The notes: generated by a model from the sequence alone, not told the origin. Shown: positions 36,808-46,278, counted from the first letter of the stretch. The stretch is 64,000 nt of DNA from JADLCB01 sp964398315 (GCA_964398315.1 CAYNMV010000003.1:62001-126000), one strand, 5' to 3'. A program made the numbers and translations.

Positions 36808-37575
36808 TCACCTCGATCGTGTCATCAGCGCCCCGTCCACGCTGATCTGCATTTGCCCCTCGGTATCCTCGAAGGGATAGACCGTATGCCGTTCGACCGT
36901 GCCATCGGCATGGGTGAGGGTCAGGGTGTTGCCGCCGAGGGTATACCGGCCTGAGGCCTCATTGCTGGTCTGGCTGGCGGCGGAAGTGTCGGCGGTCTGC
37001 AAGCTGGCCGATGCGGAGGCAGAGCGCGTGAACGTGCCATCCGGTTTGAAGGTATAGCTGCGGGCAGCGCTGACGAAGGCGCCCGTCCCGCCACCGGCGG
37101 CAACCGCCCAACTGTACGTACCGTCCAGCTTTGTGTCGGCTGGGAACCCGCCGCGCTTTGAGGCGAACAGGCCATCCAGTTCGATGTTCCCATCGGCCTT
37201 GCGCGCGAAGGTCATGGTGGTGGGCTTGCGGTCGCCTTTCCAGGTGAGGGTGATCTTGTCGCCGGTGATCTCGTAGGTGCCAACCCGGTTGGGCTCGGCC
37301 GTGTCCCAGTCAAAGTGTTCCAGGCCACCTTTGGGCACGCCGTAGTAGACACGGCCATCGGGTGTGAAATAGTGGTGCTCTTCCTGAAAGCTGAAGTTGC
37401 GCCCGTCAAAGTAGCTGGTCATGCGCAGATACAGCCCGCTGAGACGATTGGCCGGGACGGCTTCCGCCGCCTGCTGCGTGGCGCTGCCATCTCCAGGGGT
37501 TGGGCCATCACACCCACCCAGCATTGCCGCACTGATACACCCGCTGATCACAAGCCACCTGCCGGAACGCAACAT
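36808..37575 (-). CDS. Lipoprotein of unknown function
   Basis: A 255-residue protein with a lipoprotein signal (ISAAMLGGC; the lipidated cysteine is Cys22), so it is attached to the membrane. AGGAG precedes the ATG. The body alternates short beta strands with FTPDGRVYY, ITGDKITLTWKGD, YTFKPDGTFTRS and GGNTLTLTHADGT, giving two or three copies of a strand pattern typical of small beta-barrel or lipocalin-like lipoproteins. A Ser/Ala/Thr-rich loop lies near 185-205. No enzyme motif is seen. Confidence 0.78.
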   Translation of the reverse strand: MLRSGRWLVISGCISAAMLGGCDGPTPGDGSATQQAAEAVPANRLSGLYLRMTSYFDGRNFSFQEEHHYFTPDGRVYYGVPKGGLEHFDWDTAEPNRVGTYEITGDKITLTWKGDRKPTTMTFARKADGNIELDGLFASKRGGFPADTKLDGTYSWAVAAGGGTGAFVSAARSYTFKPDGTFTRSASASASLQTADTSAASQTSNEASGRYTLGGNTLTLTHADGTVERHTVYPFEDTEGQMQISVDGALMTRSR

Positions 37576-37877
37576 GCAAAGCTCCTGCTAATCGACCTTG
37601 GTTGCGCGCATCATGCGCTGCAAGCGAATGATCGGCAAATTCGTTCCAGAACGTGATTCCGGTGGGTGGCATTTCCTGCAGTTGCGACCCATGACGGGGC
37701 GAACCTCGGCAGGTGAGGGCGTACTCGTGCCGCTGCACCTGCCGCCCGTGCGGGAGGCCATCTATCGAGCGCTCGATGGGTTCGCAATATCCTGTCAATG
37801 TGCCTGTGCCCGGCGATGGGCAGGCAATGGCTGATGGGGTACCGCTTGAGTCGTGTACTCGCTACAGTTCTTCAGCT
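37576..37877. other. Divergent spacer between lipoprotein and SDR genes
   Basis: A 302-bp region between oppositely oriented starts. TACAGT at 37863-37868, 9 nt before the SDR start, is the only -10-like element I can point to. No gene, repeat or RNA structure was recognised. Confidence 0.4.
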
Positions 37878-38645
37878 ATGACCGGACCGAATTTTCGTTT
37901 GGATGGGCGAAGGGCGCTATTGACCGGTGCTGGCCGTGGCATTGGGCTGGGAATCGCCCGGGCGCTGGCGGCCCAGGGGGCGGCGGTGGCGATCCAGGAC
38001 ATCGAGCAGGATGTCGCCGAGGCCGAGGCCCGCGCGCTGCGCGAGGCCGGTGCGGTTGCCGTCTCACTGGGCGGCGATGTGACCGATCTGTCGCAGGCGG
38101 CCCCCATGGTGGCCCAGGCGCAGCAGGCATTGGGCGGCCTGGACATCCTGGTCAACAACGCTGCCATCCAGATGCGCAAGAGCTGGCAGGAAAACACCGT
38201 GGAGGAGATCCAGCAGCAGTTCAATGCCAACATCATCTTCCCGATGCTCCTGTGCCAGCAGGCCGCTGCCATCTTCCGCCGGCAGCGCTGGGGACGGATC
38301 ATCAACCTTGGCTCGATCCAGCAACTGAACGCTAACCCGTACATGCTGCCGTACTCCACCAGCAAGGCCGCCCTGGCCCACATGACCCGCGCCATGGCGC
38401 GCGACCTGGCCCGCGACCAGATCACGGTCAACCTGATTGCGCCCGGCTGGTTCGACACCTGGCGCAACCGTCATGATTTCAGCAGTGAGGAGGAAAAGAT
38501 TGAGCGCGGCCGGCACGCCATCCCTATTGGCCGGGTGGGTGAACCCGAGGACTGCGCCGGCATCGCCGTCCTCCTGTGCAGTGCCGCCGGCGACTACATC
38601 ACCGGCCAGTCCATTCACGTTGATGGCGGGATGAGCGCCAGGTAA
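37878..38645 (+). CDS. Short-chain dehydrogenase/reductase
   Basis: A 255-residue NAD(P)-dependent oxidoreductase of the classical SDR family. Visible are the cofactor motif TGAGRGIGLG (about 16-25), NNAAIQ, the catalytic serine in LGSIQ and YSTSK (Tyr-x3-Lys), and the closing GQSIHVDGGMSA. The layout is that of FabG or gluconate-5-dehydrogenase-like enzymes; the substrate cannot be told. ATG 37878 starts the family's usual N-terminus, whereas the frame upstream is unrelated. No ribosome site is visible and a TACAGT hexamer lies 9 nt upstream. Confidence 0.9.
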   Translation: MTGPNFRLDGRRALLTGAGRGIGLGIARALAAQGAAVAIQDIEQDVAEAEARALREAGAVAVSLGGDVTDLSQAAPMVAQAQQALGGLDILVNNAAIQMRKSWQENTVEEIQQQFNANIIFPMLLCQQAAAIFRRQRWGRIINLGSIQQLNANPYMLPYSTSKAALAHMTRAMARDLARDQITVNLIAPGWFDTWRNRHDFSSEEEKIERGRHAIPIGRVGEPEDCAGIAVLLCSAAGDYITGQSIHVDGGMSAR

Positions 38646-38801
38646 GGCTTCACCATTGGTCCAAAGGCCGGTCAGTGGGCCGCCCGCGCGCTTGCGCCAG
38701 GCGGAGACAGGGCGATAACACCAAGGGTGAAAGCGCGCTGGACTTGCTGCCGCCTCGAGCACGTATGGCCTGCTGTCAAGCCCCTGGCGCTGGCTCATGC
38801 G

Positions 38802-38830
38802 TTGCCCGTAACTGGCCCGTCCTTTACAGT
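38802..38830 (+). promoter_or_regulatory. Candidate promoter of the 38839 lipoprotein gene
   Basis: TTGCCC (38802-38807), a 17-bp spacer and TACAGT (38825-38830) form a plausible sigma-70-type promoter. Its -10 lies 8 nt before the ATG, so transcription would start at or beside the start codon. Confidence 0.45.
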
Positions 38831-38838
38831 GCCCGCCT

Positions 38839-39537
38839 ATGCCTGACTGGAAGGAGTCAACCGACAGCGCCGGCGGAGCCGACGCGACAAGGCGGCGCTA
38901 CAGCCACGGTCAACGGGTGTGGCGGGTGGTGGTTCTGGTGTGCCTGGCGCTGCTGGGCGGAGGATGCGCTACCATCCGCGTGACCGATCCTGGGCGTACC
39001 GCCACCGAGCAGTTCCTCATGTCCACCGCTCTGGTTGAGGCGATCGATGAATTGTCGGCCAACGCCCTGCACGATCGCGCTGTCTACATCGATACGACCT
39101 ACCTGCGCGGCCTGCCGGAGCAGGAAGTCTCTTTCCTTCTCGGCGAGTTGCGCAGCCGCATGCTGCTGGCCGGCGTTCGCCTGGTAGAGCAGCGCGGCGA
39201 TGCCCAGGTTGTCGTCGAGCCGCGCAGCGGCGGGATCGGCATCGACCGCACCGAGTTCCTCCTGGGCATTCCCGCGATCTACCTCAACAGCGCCGCCACC
39301 AGCGCAAGTACCGGCACGCCCACCGCGCCGATCACCACGCCCGAACTGGCTATCGTCAAGCGCACAACCCAGCGCGGGTTCGCCTCGGTTGCGTTTGTGG
39401 CGTACTGGCGTGACAGCGGCGAACTGATCGCCACCAGCGGCCCGGCCGTGGGACGCACCATTCGCCAGGATTACTGGTTCTTCGGCACCGGCCCGCGCAC
39501 CGTTGGCGATATCCCAACCACCGAGAATCCGCGATGA
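38839..39537 (+). CDS. Lipoprotein, DUF6655-like
   Basis: A 232-residue protein with an unusually long charged front (about 30 residues) before a hydrophobic signal and lipobox (LALLGGGC, Cys43). The mature part has ELSANALHDRAVYIDTTYL, a GIDRTEFLLGIPA segment and a closing AFVAYWRDSGELIATSGP, which I associate with the planctomycete DUF6655 family; this assignment is tentative. Function unknown. A start further in, just before the hydrophobic segment, is possible but no alternative ATG lies there. Confidence 0.7.
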   Translation: MPDWKESTDSAGGADATRRRYSHGQRVWRVVVLVCLALLGGGCATIRVTDPGRTATEQFLMSTALVEAIDELSANALHDRAVYIDTTYLRGLPEQEVSFLLGELRSRMLLAGVRLVEQRGDAQVVVEPRSGGIGIDRTEFLLGIPAIYLNSAATSASTGTPTAPITTPELAIVKRTTQRGFASVAFVAYWRDSGELIATSGPAVGRTIRQDYWFFGTGPRTVGDIPTTENPR

Positions 39538-39581
39538 TCCTGGGGCCCTGTTGACAGTCAACTCGCATTTCTCAACCGGCC

Positions 39582-42500
39582 ATGGCAAAGTCGCCTGAAC
39601 CATCTTCCGCCCCCGCATCCCGCCGCCGTCGCTGGCCGCGACGGCTGCTCATTGGCTTTCTTCTGTTGATCATCCTGCTGGCGGCGGCTGCCATCACCAT
39701 CCAGTTTGTCCTCTGGAGCACGCTTCCCCGCGACCTCATTGTGAAGCAGTTGCAGCAGCAGCTTGGTGTGCGGGTCGAGCTGGCCGATGTGCAGACCGGC
39801 TGGTGGGGCCGCACGCGCCTGACCGATCTCGCCCTTAGCATGCCCCTGGCCGATGAGCCGTTCCTGCGCGCCCCCAGCGTGCGCGTGAGCCATACCAGCC
39901 TGCTGATGCTCATTCTTGGCCGGCCGCTGCGCATCAACACCGCCGAGGTGGACCAGCCGATCCTCACCATCGCCCAGCAGCCGGCCGGCCGCTGGAATAT
40001 CCAGGCCCTTGGCGCCAGCGCCGGGGGTACAGCGGGCGAGCCGGATGCCAGCGCTCGCCGGCGAGGCATCGACCTGCCCGATCTGGCCATCACCAACGCC
40101 ACCCTGAAAGTGGTGGATCAGCATGACCGGAGCACGACCATCGAACGGGTGCAGGTCAGCGGCCGCAACGAAACGGCCTTCGCGTATGCCCTGCATGTGG
40201 TGCTCGACAGCTATGCCACCATTGATGGACGGCTGAATCTGCGCGATTTCGATCACCGCCTGGTGATCCAGGGCAACGACCTGGCCACCCCGCTCAAGCC
40301 GATCGTGCCGGGCTTGCCCGAACCGCTGGGGGTGTCCGGCGAGTGGATCGGGCAGGTGCAGGGGGATGGCCTGCGTGTGCTGGCGCATGTCCGGCAGATG
40401 CAGGTCATGCAGTATCAGGCCAGGGGCGATGTGCGCCTGGATGCGGGTGATGGCGTGGTGGAGTTGCGGCCTGATGGCCTGGTCGTCGAGGGCGGTCCCG
40501 TGCCCCGGATGCAGGTGATCGAAGGACGCCTCCGCCTGGCCGGCGATGAACTGTCAGCTCAAGGTGTGCGCCTGCACGCGGCCGGTGGCGATGTCCGCGT
40601 GGACGGCCGCTGGCGACTGGATACCGGCACGGGATCGGTTGAGGCCAACTGGCACGATGTTGAGCTGCCGGCCACAGCCCGCCACAGCGGCGCCCTCACC
40701 GCCCGGCTCGAGCCGCAACTCGGCGGCGCGCGGCAGATAACCGCAAGCCTCAGCGCCTCGGGCCGGGCGGCCACGGCCAGTTTCGACACCGCCCTGACCC
40801 TCTCTGGCGAAGGCCAGCAGTGGGAACGCATGGACTGGGCACTTCAGACCCAGCGCCTGAACATTGAAGCGGGCCAGTATGCGATCAACCTCGATGGCCT
40901 GCGCGCCATCGCCCTGGGGCAGGGTGATCGCCTGGTGCTGCATGATCTGACGCTCCAGCAGGAAGGGCGTCTGCGCGGCGAAGGCACATTCGTGTGGGTG
41001 GGCAATAACGCCTGGACGCTGGAATTGTCCGGCAGCCAGTTGCCAGTCAGTCGCTTCGGCAAGTTGGTGGCGGGGTTCACCGTCCGAGCCGATGGCAACC
41101 GCCGGCGCGTGAACCTGCATGAAATGAGCTTCCGTGCCGGTGAATTGACGGCCACCGCGACCGGGTATTTCGATGCCGATGCGGCCGAGTCGCTGGTGCT
41201 GGAGGTGCAGGCCAGCCATCCCGCCCCGCGCGACCTGGTGCTGGCGGATAATCCGCCACTGCGCGGACCGCTCGACATGCACGCCACGGTCGCGGGAACA
41301 CTCGATCCGTTGAACCTGAAGCTGCACGGGCAGCTCACCGGCCGCGATCTGCGCACCCATCGCCGGCAGATCGGCGATGTCAGCCTTCGCTTCGACGGCA
41401 GCATCGATCCCCATCAGATGCGCTTCGACACGCGCGAGCTGGAGCTGCTGGGCGGACAGTGGCGGCTTGATGGCGCCATCGAAACCGCCGCCGATGGCTC
41501 GCGCGATGCCCGCGTGAACATCGGTGTCCGCACACTGCCGATCGCCGCCGCCGCCGAGGTGTTTCGACTTGAGGGATTCGGCGGCACCATCAGCGGCGAC
41601 TGGGCGATCGTGTTTCCCGGTCTCAGCGCGATGAGCGTCGAGGGATCGTTCATCGCTACCGATGTCGTCTATGGCCCCGCCCGGCGCCAGCCCGCCACTG
41701 CGCCAACGGTTGAACCAACCTTCGATGATCCCGCTCCCGTTGGCGAGCCAATTGTGCATCTTGACCGCATCACTGCTCGCACCATCCTGCGCAATCGCGT
41801 GATCCGCGTGGAAGACCTGCAACTGCGCCAGGCAGAAGGGCTGGCGCGCGGAAGGCTGATCTACCGGCTGGTCGAGCCGAAGGTGGTCCGGGGGGATCTG
41901 TCGCTGTCCAACTGGCGGCTGGAGATGCCCAGAAGCGAGGCAGCGCTGATGTTGTTCGGGTCAATCGGATTGACCGTCGATTTCGAAGAGGTGGCGCTGA
42001 GTGGCCCCATCGACCTGGCCGCCGACCTGATCCTGCGCCAGCAGAAGTTTGGCGCGATCAAACTCGCCGGTGAGTTCCAGCAGCGCAGTGTCAAGCTGCC
42101 AACCATCCAGGCCAGCCTGTTTGGCGGCCGCACATGGGGCCAGCTGACGCTCGACCTGGATCGCCCGCTGGACAGCCAGGGCATCCTTCAGATCAACGAT
42201 ATCGACGGCGCGGCCATCGCCGCCACCTGGCCAGCGCTGGAGGGGCTGGCAGGGCGCTACCGCGGTGTGATTGAGCTGCGCCCGGCCGATCCCGAGATCC
42301 GCCCGATCGCGCCGCTGCGCCTCAGCGGCTTCATTGACCCGGCCGACGCCCGCTTCCGCGCTGCCGACATCGGCTCGCTCACGTTCGATGCCTTCATCGA
42401 TACCCGCCGTGGCCAGCGGAGCGCTACGCGGAGCCGGTTGCGCTTTGTGCTGGACAACGCTCGTCTGGAGGCGATGGGCGGACACTTCGATCTGCGCGGC

Positions 42501-43142
42501 CGCTACACCCGGCACGAGGAAGGGGAGGTCTCAGCCCAGTTCAATGTCATGTTCGTGGACCTGAGCCTCAACCAGTTCTGGCAGACATTTGCCGGGCCGG
42601 ATGATGAAGCGGTGCCAGGGGTCATCAATGGCGGTGCGACCCTGCTGCTGGATCCCATCCGGCCTCAGGCCTCGTTTGGTGAGGCCGATGTGCGCCTGAC
42701 GCGCAGCGACCTGCGCACCGTGGGCCCGATCGAGTTCCTCTATGGGCTGCTGAATGTCGGTGTCGATCAGCACGTGCCACAGGGTGAGGGAACGCTTCGC
42801 CTGCGGCTGGAAGGGGAGAATCTCGAGATCACCCGGATGAATTATTTCAACCGCGGGGTGGAGATCTGGGCCCTGGGCCAGTTCCGCAACATCTGGAACA
42901 TGCCGCAGACCGAGGTGGAGGCGACGGTCGCCGGCACGACGCGGCCATTCCGCAGCCTGGAGTTGCCGCTGCTGGCCGATGTGCAGGATATCCTGGTCAT
43001 CCTCCAGCGCGACCTGACCACGGTGAACGTCAGCGGCACGGTTGCCAAACCCGATTACGCCCAGGCCGGCTTCCAGCAGCTCAGTGGGGGCATGCTCGAA
43101 CTGCTCACCGGCGAGATGCAAACCAAGGCCAAGCGCAAATAG
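39582..43142 (+). CDS. AsmA-like envelope protein
   Basis: A 1,186-residue protein with one N-terminal membrane helix (about 21-44, after an Arg-rich front) and a very long periplasmic region. It shows repeated beta-strand blocks such as LPRDLIVKQLQQQLGVRVEL, LNLRDFDHRLVIQGNDL and LRGEGTFVWVGNNAWTLELS, typical of the AsmA/TamB/YhdP group. The C-terminal part (LRLRLEGENLEITRMNYFNR, then GVEIWALGQFRN) resembles the AsmA-2 domain. These proteins are thought to bridge the periplasm and carry phospholipids to the outer membrane. It starts 44 bp after the lipoprotein gene. The family is well supported; the cargo is not. Confidence 0.82.
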   Translation: MAKSPEPSSAPASRRRRWPRRLLIGFLLLIILLAAAAITIQFVLWSTLPRDLIVKQLQQQLGVRVELADVQTGWWGRTRLTDLALSMPLADEPFLRAPSVRVSHTSLLMLILGRPLRINTAEVDQPILTIAQQPAGRWNIQALGASAGGTAGEPDASARRRGIDLPDLAITNATLKVVDQHDRSTTIERVQVSGRNETAFAYALHVVLDSYATIDGRLNLRDFDHRLVIQGNDLATPLKPIVPGLPEPLGVSGEWIGQVQGDGLRVLAHVRQMQVMQYQARGDVRLDAGDGVVELRPDGLVVEGGPVPRMQVIEGRLRLAGDELSAQGVRLHAAGGDVRVDGRWRLDTGTGSVEANWHDVELPATARHSGALTARLEPQLGGARQITASLSASGRAATASFDTALTLSGEGQQWERMDWALQTQRLNIEAGQYAINLDGLRAIALGQGDRLVLHDLTLQQEGRLRGEGTFVWVGNNAWTLELSGSQLPVSRFGKLVAGFTVRADGNRRRVNLHEMSFRAGELTATATGYFDADAAESLVLEVQASHPAPRDLVLADNPPLRGPLDMHATVAGTLDPLNLKLHGQLTGRDLRTHRRQIGDVSLRFDGSIDPHQMRFDTRELELLGGQWRLDGAIETAADGSRDARVNIGVRTLPIAAAAEVFRLEGFGGTISGDWAIVFPGLSAMSVEGSFIATDVVYGPARRQPATAPTVEPTFDDPAPVGEPIVHLDRITARTILRNRVIRVEDLQLRQAEGLARGRLIYRLVEPKVVRGDLSLSNWRLEMPRSEAALMLFGSIGLTVDFEEVALSGPIDLAADLILRQQKFGAIKLAGEFQQRSVKLPTIQASLFGGRTWGQLTLDLDRPLDSQGILQINDIDGAAIAATWPALEGLAGRYRGVIELRPADPEIRPIAPLRLSGFIDPADARFRAADIGSLTFDAFIDTRRGQRSATRSRLRFVLDNARLEAMGGHFDLRGRYTRHEEGEVSAQFNVMFVDLSLNQFWQTFAGPDDEAVPGVINGGATLLLDPIRPQASFGEADVRLTRSDLRTVGPIEFLYGLLNVGVDQHVPQGEGTLRLRLEGENLEITRMNYFNRGVEIWALGQFRNIWNMPQTEVEATVAGTTRPFRSLELPLLADVQDILVILQRDLTTVNVSGTVAKPDYAQAGFQQLSGGMLELLTGEMQTKAKRK

Positions 43143-43382
43143 CCCGCCACGGGGCGAAAGAGGAGCGGGGGATTCTTTGTGCTCAAACCAGCTTCATGGG
43201 GGCAGCGTACCTGCCTGTCTATTTATGTCGAGGAGATGAGATATGCCGCCGGGAGGGGTTATGCGGCCGGATTATCCCCGGCCACACCCCCTGGCGCAGC
43301 GCTGATGGGGTGCCAGGGTCAGCGGGCGCATCAACTCCGGGGCCCATCCCGTCGATGAGTGCCATGGGACGCCTTGCGCACC

Positions 43383-44357
43383 ATGGTAGAGACGATCGAT
43401 CAAACCATCACCCCCGCACCACCCGTTCGAAAAGCGCGAAAGGTGCGCACCATCTCCAGTGTGCGCATCATCACCGCGCTGATCGCGGCCATTGCGGCGG
43501 CCTGGCTGGGATACCTGCTGATCGCCGGCGAGGCAATCGAGGTCCACTGGACCGCGCAGGTGGCGCTGGCCGCGGCCGCGCTGCTGTCCAGCGCGCTGGT
43601 TTTTGTGCAGCAGCATTCCTACTGGGTCCGGCCGATGCGGCGGATGGAGCGCACCATATACGAGGTACTGGCAGGCGAGGCGGCCATCGAGGAGCTGTCT
43701 GCGATCGGCGGGGGGCCAGGCGCACTGGTGCCGGCAGTGCAGGCAGCGCTGCGCGAGCTGAAGATCCAGCGTTCCCGGCTCAACCTCGCCCACAGCGAGA
43801 TGCGCCAGCGCGTGGCCAATCGCACCGATGCCCTGGAGCGCACCATCGGTGCCCTTCGGCAGCAGGCCGCGCGCGATCCGCTGACCGGGCTGTACAACCG
43901 CCGGCTGCTGCAGGACCACCTGCCGGAACTCATTCTGCGCTGCGCGGCGGATGAGACGCCGCTGGTGCTGCTCATGGCCGATGTCGATCACTTCAAGCTC
44001 GTCAACGACACGCTCGGCCATGCTGCCGGTGATCGCCTGCTGACCGATGTGGGCCAGATCATCCGCAGCGCGCTGCGCGAGGAAGACCTGGCGTTCCGCT
44101 ATGGCGGGGATGAGTTTGTCATCGTGCTGCCCGGCCAGACGCGCCAGCATGCCGAGGCGCTGGCCAAGCGGCTCCAGGCGCTGATGGATGCGCTAGGCCG
44201 GACGCTGCGCGTGGCACGCCCGCCGCGCATGAGCATCGGCATAGCAACATTGGACGATATCACGCCGCCCAGTGCCGATGGGCTGCTGGCCGAGGCCGAT
44301 CGCCGGCTCTATCAGATCAAGCACGCCCGCAACGCGGTACGCACCAGTGCGGCGTGA
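43383..44357 (+). CDS. Membrane-bound diguanylate cyclase (GGDEF)
   Basis: A 324-residue enzyme making the second messenger c-di-GMP from two GTP. Two membrane helices (about 28-52 and 58-77) are followed by a helical linker and a GGDEF domain. The active-site signature is intact (RYGGDEFVIVLP), and the product-inhibition I-site is present as REED just before it, so activity is probably feedback limited. RDPLTGLYNRR marks the domain start. No separate sensor domain is present. ATG 43383 is a choice; another ATG lies 8 codons upstream. No c-di-GMP riboswitch was recognised in the 240-bp upstream spacer. Confidence 0.9.
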   Translation: MVETIDQTITPAPPVRKARKVRTISSVRIITALIAAIAAAWLGYLLIAGEAIEVHWTAQVALAAAALLSSALVFVQQHSYWVRPMRRMERTIYEVLAGEAAIEELSAIGGGPGALVPAVQAALRELKIQRSRLNLAHSEMRQRVANRTDALERTIGALRQQAARDPLTGLYNRRLLQDHLPELILRCAADETPLVLLMADVDHFKLVNDTLGHAAGDRLLTDVGQIIRSALREEDLAFRYGGDEFVIVLPGQTRQHAEALAKRLQALMDALGRTLRVARPPRMSIGIATLDDITPPSADGLLAEADRRLYQIKHARNAVRTSAA

Positions 44358-44464
44358 AAACGCACGCACGCGACGATGCGGATGGCGTGGGAGCCTCGTG
44401 CCCTCGTTTGCCGGTCGATAGCACCGGATGTGCGCTCGTCGCTCCCAATTCAGGGTGCATCGGC

Positions 44465-44734
44465 TCAGGGGGTATCGGTGTCCTGCTCGCCGGGGGCGGG
44501 CTTGAGGGGTTCGGACTGGAGCGAGCCATCGGAGGCAGCGCTGAGCTGCTCGATCTGCTTCTCGGCCGATTGCAGCACGCCACGGCAGTGTTGAATGAGG
44601 AAGTTGCCCCGTTCGTACTTCAACAGGCTTTCTTCGAGTCCCACCTCGCCTGCCTCAATATCTGCCAGGATCTGCTCCAGTTCCTTGAGGGCCTCTTCAA
44701 ACGACTTGGGGATGGACTGGTTGCGCTTGGCCAT
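44465..44734 (-). CDS. xseB: Exodeoxyribonuclease VII small subunit
   Basis: An 89-residue subunit of the nuclease that degrades single-stranded DNA. The core SFEEALKELEQILADIEAGE and LEESLLKYERGNFLIQHCR is diagnostic for XseB. The C-terminal ~20 residues are a disordered acidic tail. The large subunit xseA is not adjacent. TAGAAT on the minus strand (44741-44746) lies 6 nt before the ATG. Convergent with the diguanylate cyclase and divergent from the small gene at 44797. Confidence 0.93.
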   Translation of the reverse strand: MAKRNQSIPKSFEEALKELEQILADIEAGEVGLEESLLKYERGNFLIQHCRGVLQSAEKQIEQLSAASDGSLQSEPLKPAPGEQDTDTP

Positions 44735-44781
44735 GGGGGCATTCTATGATGAATGGGCGCTGCGCTGAAATGGCGGGTGCC

Positions 44782-44787
44782 TATAAT
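44782..44787 (+). promoter_or_regulatory. -10 element TATAAT before the 81-aa gene
   Basis: A consensus TATAAT whose 3' end is 9 nt before ATG 44797. No good -35 hexamer lies 16-18 bp upstream. The spacing predicts a transcript starting within a few bases of the ATG. Confidence 0.45.
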
Positions 44788-44796
44788 GGCAGCAGC

Positions 44797-45042
44797 ATGA
44801 GCCAACTGACCAGCCTGGGAATGGGCGCGAACAATATTCTGCAAGCGGAAGAGGCGCACACGCACCTCGTGCAGGTCCGCCGTCCGCTGCGGCGGGTGCT
44901 GGCAGTTGCGGGGAAATCGATCGACGATGTAGTCAACTGCCCGGTCGCCAAGAACCAGGTGCTCGGCTACTACAAGCTGCATCGTCAGGTCGAACGCGCC
45001 TGTGAAATCAGCGAGTTGGAACGCTGGTGGGGCGGGCGGTGA
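44797..45042 (+). CDS. Small soluble protein of unknown function
   Basis: An 81-residue protein, basic in the middle (VRRPLRRVLAVAGKSID) with a helical C-terminal half ending ERACEISELERWWGG. No family is recognised. ATG 44797 was chosen because a consensus TATAAT lies just upstream; the frame is open for 17 more codons, but the promoter would then lie inside it. It is divergent from xseB with 62 bp between starts. Confidence 0.55.
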   Translation: MSQLTSLGMGANNILQAEEAHTHLVQVRRPLRRVLAVAGKSIDDVVNCPVAKNQVLGYYKLHRQVERACEISELERWWGGR

Positions 45043-45175
45043 GGCGGCTGGCCCGGTTCTCGCCTGATCGTGCGGTCACGCTGTCCAGCGCGGGCTGCCA
45101 ACGCGCGTTACGAAACAGGGCCTGAAGAAAACTGCAAGCCTGCTCCACGAGCCTTCATGGACCCGGCCGCAAGCT

Positions 45176-46081
45176 TCACCGAGGCGTTTGCCTGGTCATC
45201 GGGCCCGGGGCAAAGAAATACTCGCTTTCAGGATCATGTCTGCGGTAGTTGGCGGCTGCACGGGCCGTATCGGAGACGGCGTAGCAGTAGATGCACCCAT
45301 GCGGACAGGTGTCGTAGGCGCCGATATCGCGGGATGCACAGCAGCCGCAGTCGGCGCGGTGTCCCTTGCTTCGGGCGGTGATTGGGCGGCCGGCGATGTC
45401 GCTGAGGCGCTGGGGATCAATGCAGCGGGCATCGTCGATGCCGTCGATCAGCAGTTCGCGCTGACCGCAGAGGGTCAGGCGGATCCCGTTTTCCCCGGCG
45501 ATCCCTGCCAGCCGTTGCGCCAGCGAGCGCTTCGCCTCAGCGCTGGGATCTTCCCAGGTAAACCCTTCCGCCCGAGCGGCAGCATTCATGTTTTTCAAGG
45601 TCTTGCGATAGATCTGTGCAAAGGAGATCACGCATTCATCCGTTGCCCCGCGCAATAGCCGCGCCAGGTCCTCGAAACGCCGCAGATGTGTCTCGGTGGG
45701 CGTCAGGGATGAAAGCACGATTGTGTCGTACCGCCAGACAACCACGCGCGGGCCGTAAGTGTCGCAGAGGTGCCGGGCGTGACGCACAGATCGGCGCGCG
45801 TCTGTCACTGCCCGCTCGAGTGCGCGCGGGTAATCATTGATGCCGAACTGGACAACGAATGGAAACCCCAGCGCATGAACCTGCTCCAGCGCTGGCAGGA
45901 ACGGCTGGATGTTCTTGGTCCAGAAGACAAAGCCATCCACGTCTTCCGGCCGCAGCGAAACCTCGTAGGTGGCGCTGGAATAGGGGCTGGTGGTGCGGCA
46001 GAACCCGGCACGCAGGCGGTTGAGAAACCAGCGGCCATAGAAGGCGGGGATATCGGTCTTGTAACTGGCCGAGATAATCAT
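45176..46081 (-). CDS. DUF1848 protein with C-terminal cysteine cluster
   Basis: A 301-residue protein. The start at 46081 (MIISASYKTDIPAFYGRW) fits the conserved beginning of DUF1848; seven codons upstream are probably not translated. Motifs DGFVFWTKNIQPFLPAL and VVVWRYDTIVLS are shared with the family. Near the end, CGCCASRDIGAYDTCPHGC followed by IYCYA contains six closely spaced cysteines, likely binding an iron-sulfur cluster. Resemblance to radical-SAM barrels has been noted for such proteins, but the reaction is unknown. It stands alone. Confidence 0.86.
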   Translation of the reverse strand: MIISASYKTDIPAFYGRWFLNRLRAGFCRTTSPYSSATYEVSLRPEDVDGFVFWTKNIQPFLPALEQVHALGFPFVVQFGINDYPRALERAVTDARRSVRHARHLCDTYGPRVVVWRYDTIVLSSLTPTETHLRRFEDLARLLRGATDECVISFAQIYRKTLKNMNAAARAEGFTWEDPSAEAKRSLAQRLAGIAGENGIRLTLCGQRELLIDGIDDARCIDPQRLSDIAGRPITARSKGHRADCGCCASRDIGAYDTCPHGCIYCYAVSDTARAAANYRRHDPESEYFFAPGPMTRQTPR

Positions 46082-46195
46082 GCGCGGCTGACGATCCCAC
46101 ACGCCGGCCCGAACGCCAGTGCCGGCAAAGGCAGTATACGCGCTTTCGAATCATCGGTTGGACAGCGCAGCGGAAGCCGCCGCGCTGGGCATATC

Positions 46196-46278
46196 AAAGC
46201 GGCCATCCGGGGCGATGTGCGGTTCTCAGCCCCCCCTGGCTGCTGATCCACCGTACATGCTCCGCGGATGGCCGCTTT
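46196..46278. repeat. 14-bp perfect inverted repeat with 55-nt loop
   Basis: AAAGCGGCCATCCG at 46196-46209 pairs exactly with 46265-46278. It lies just downstream of the minus-strand gene ending at 46318 and upstream of the DUF1848 gene, so it may be a terminator or RNA structure between them. The loop is long and C-rich. Confidence 0.5.

Noticed and set aside
36313..36954. A 213-codon plus-strand frame across the small membrane genes
   Set aside because: It covers intergenic DNA and the end of the lipoprotein gene on the other strand, with no coding signature.
43236..43358. A 40-codon frame after GAGGAG upstream of the diguanylate cyclase
   Set aside because: The ribosome-like sequence is good, but the peptide is low-complexity, overlaps other frames and resembles nothing; left uncalled.
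43143..43382. Possible c-di-GMP riboswitch before the diguanylate cyclase
   Set aside because: The conserved GEMM core sequences are not present.
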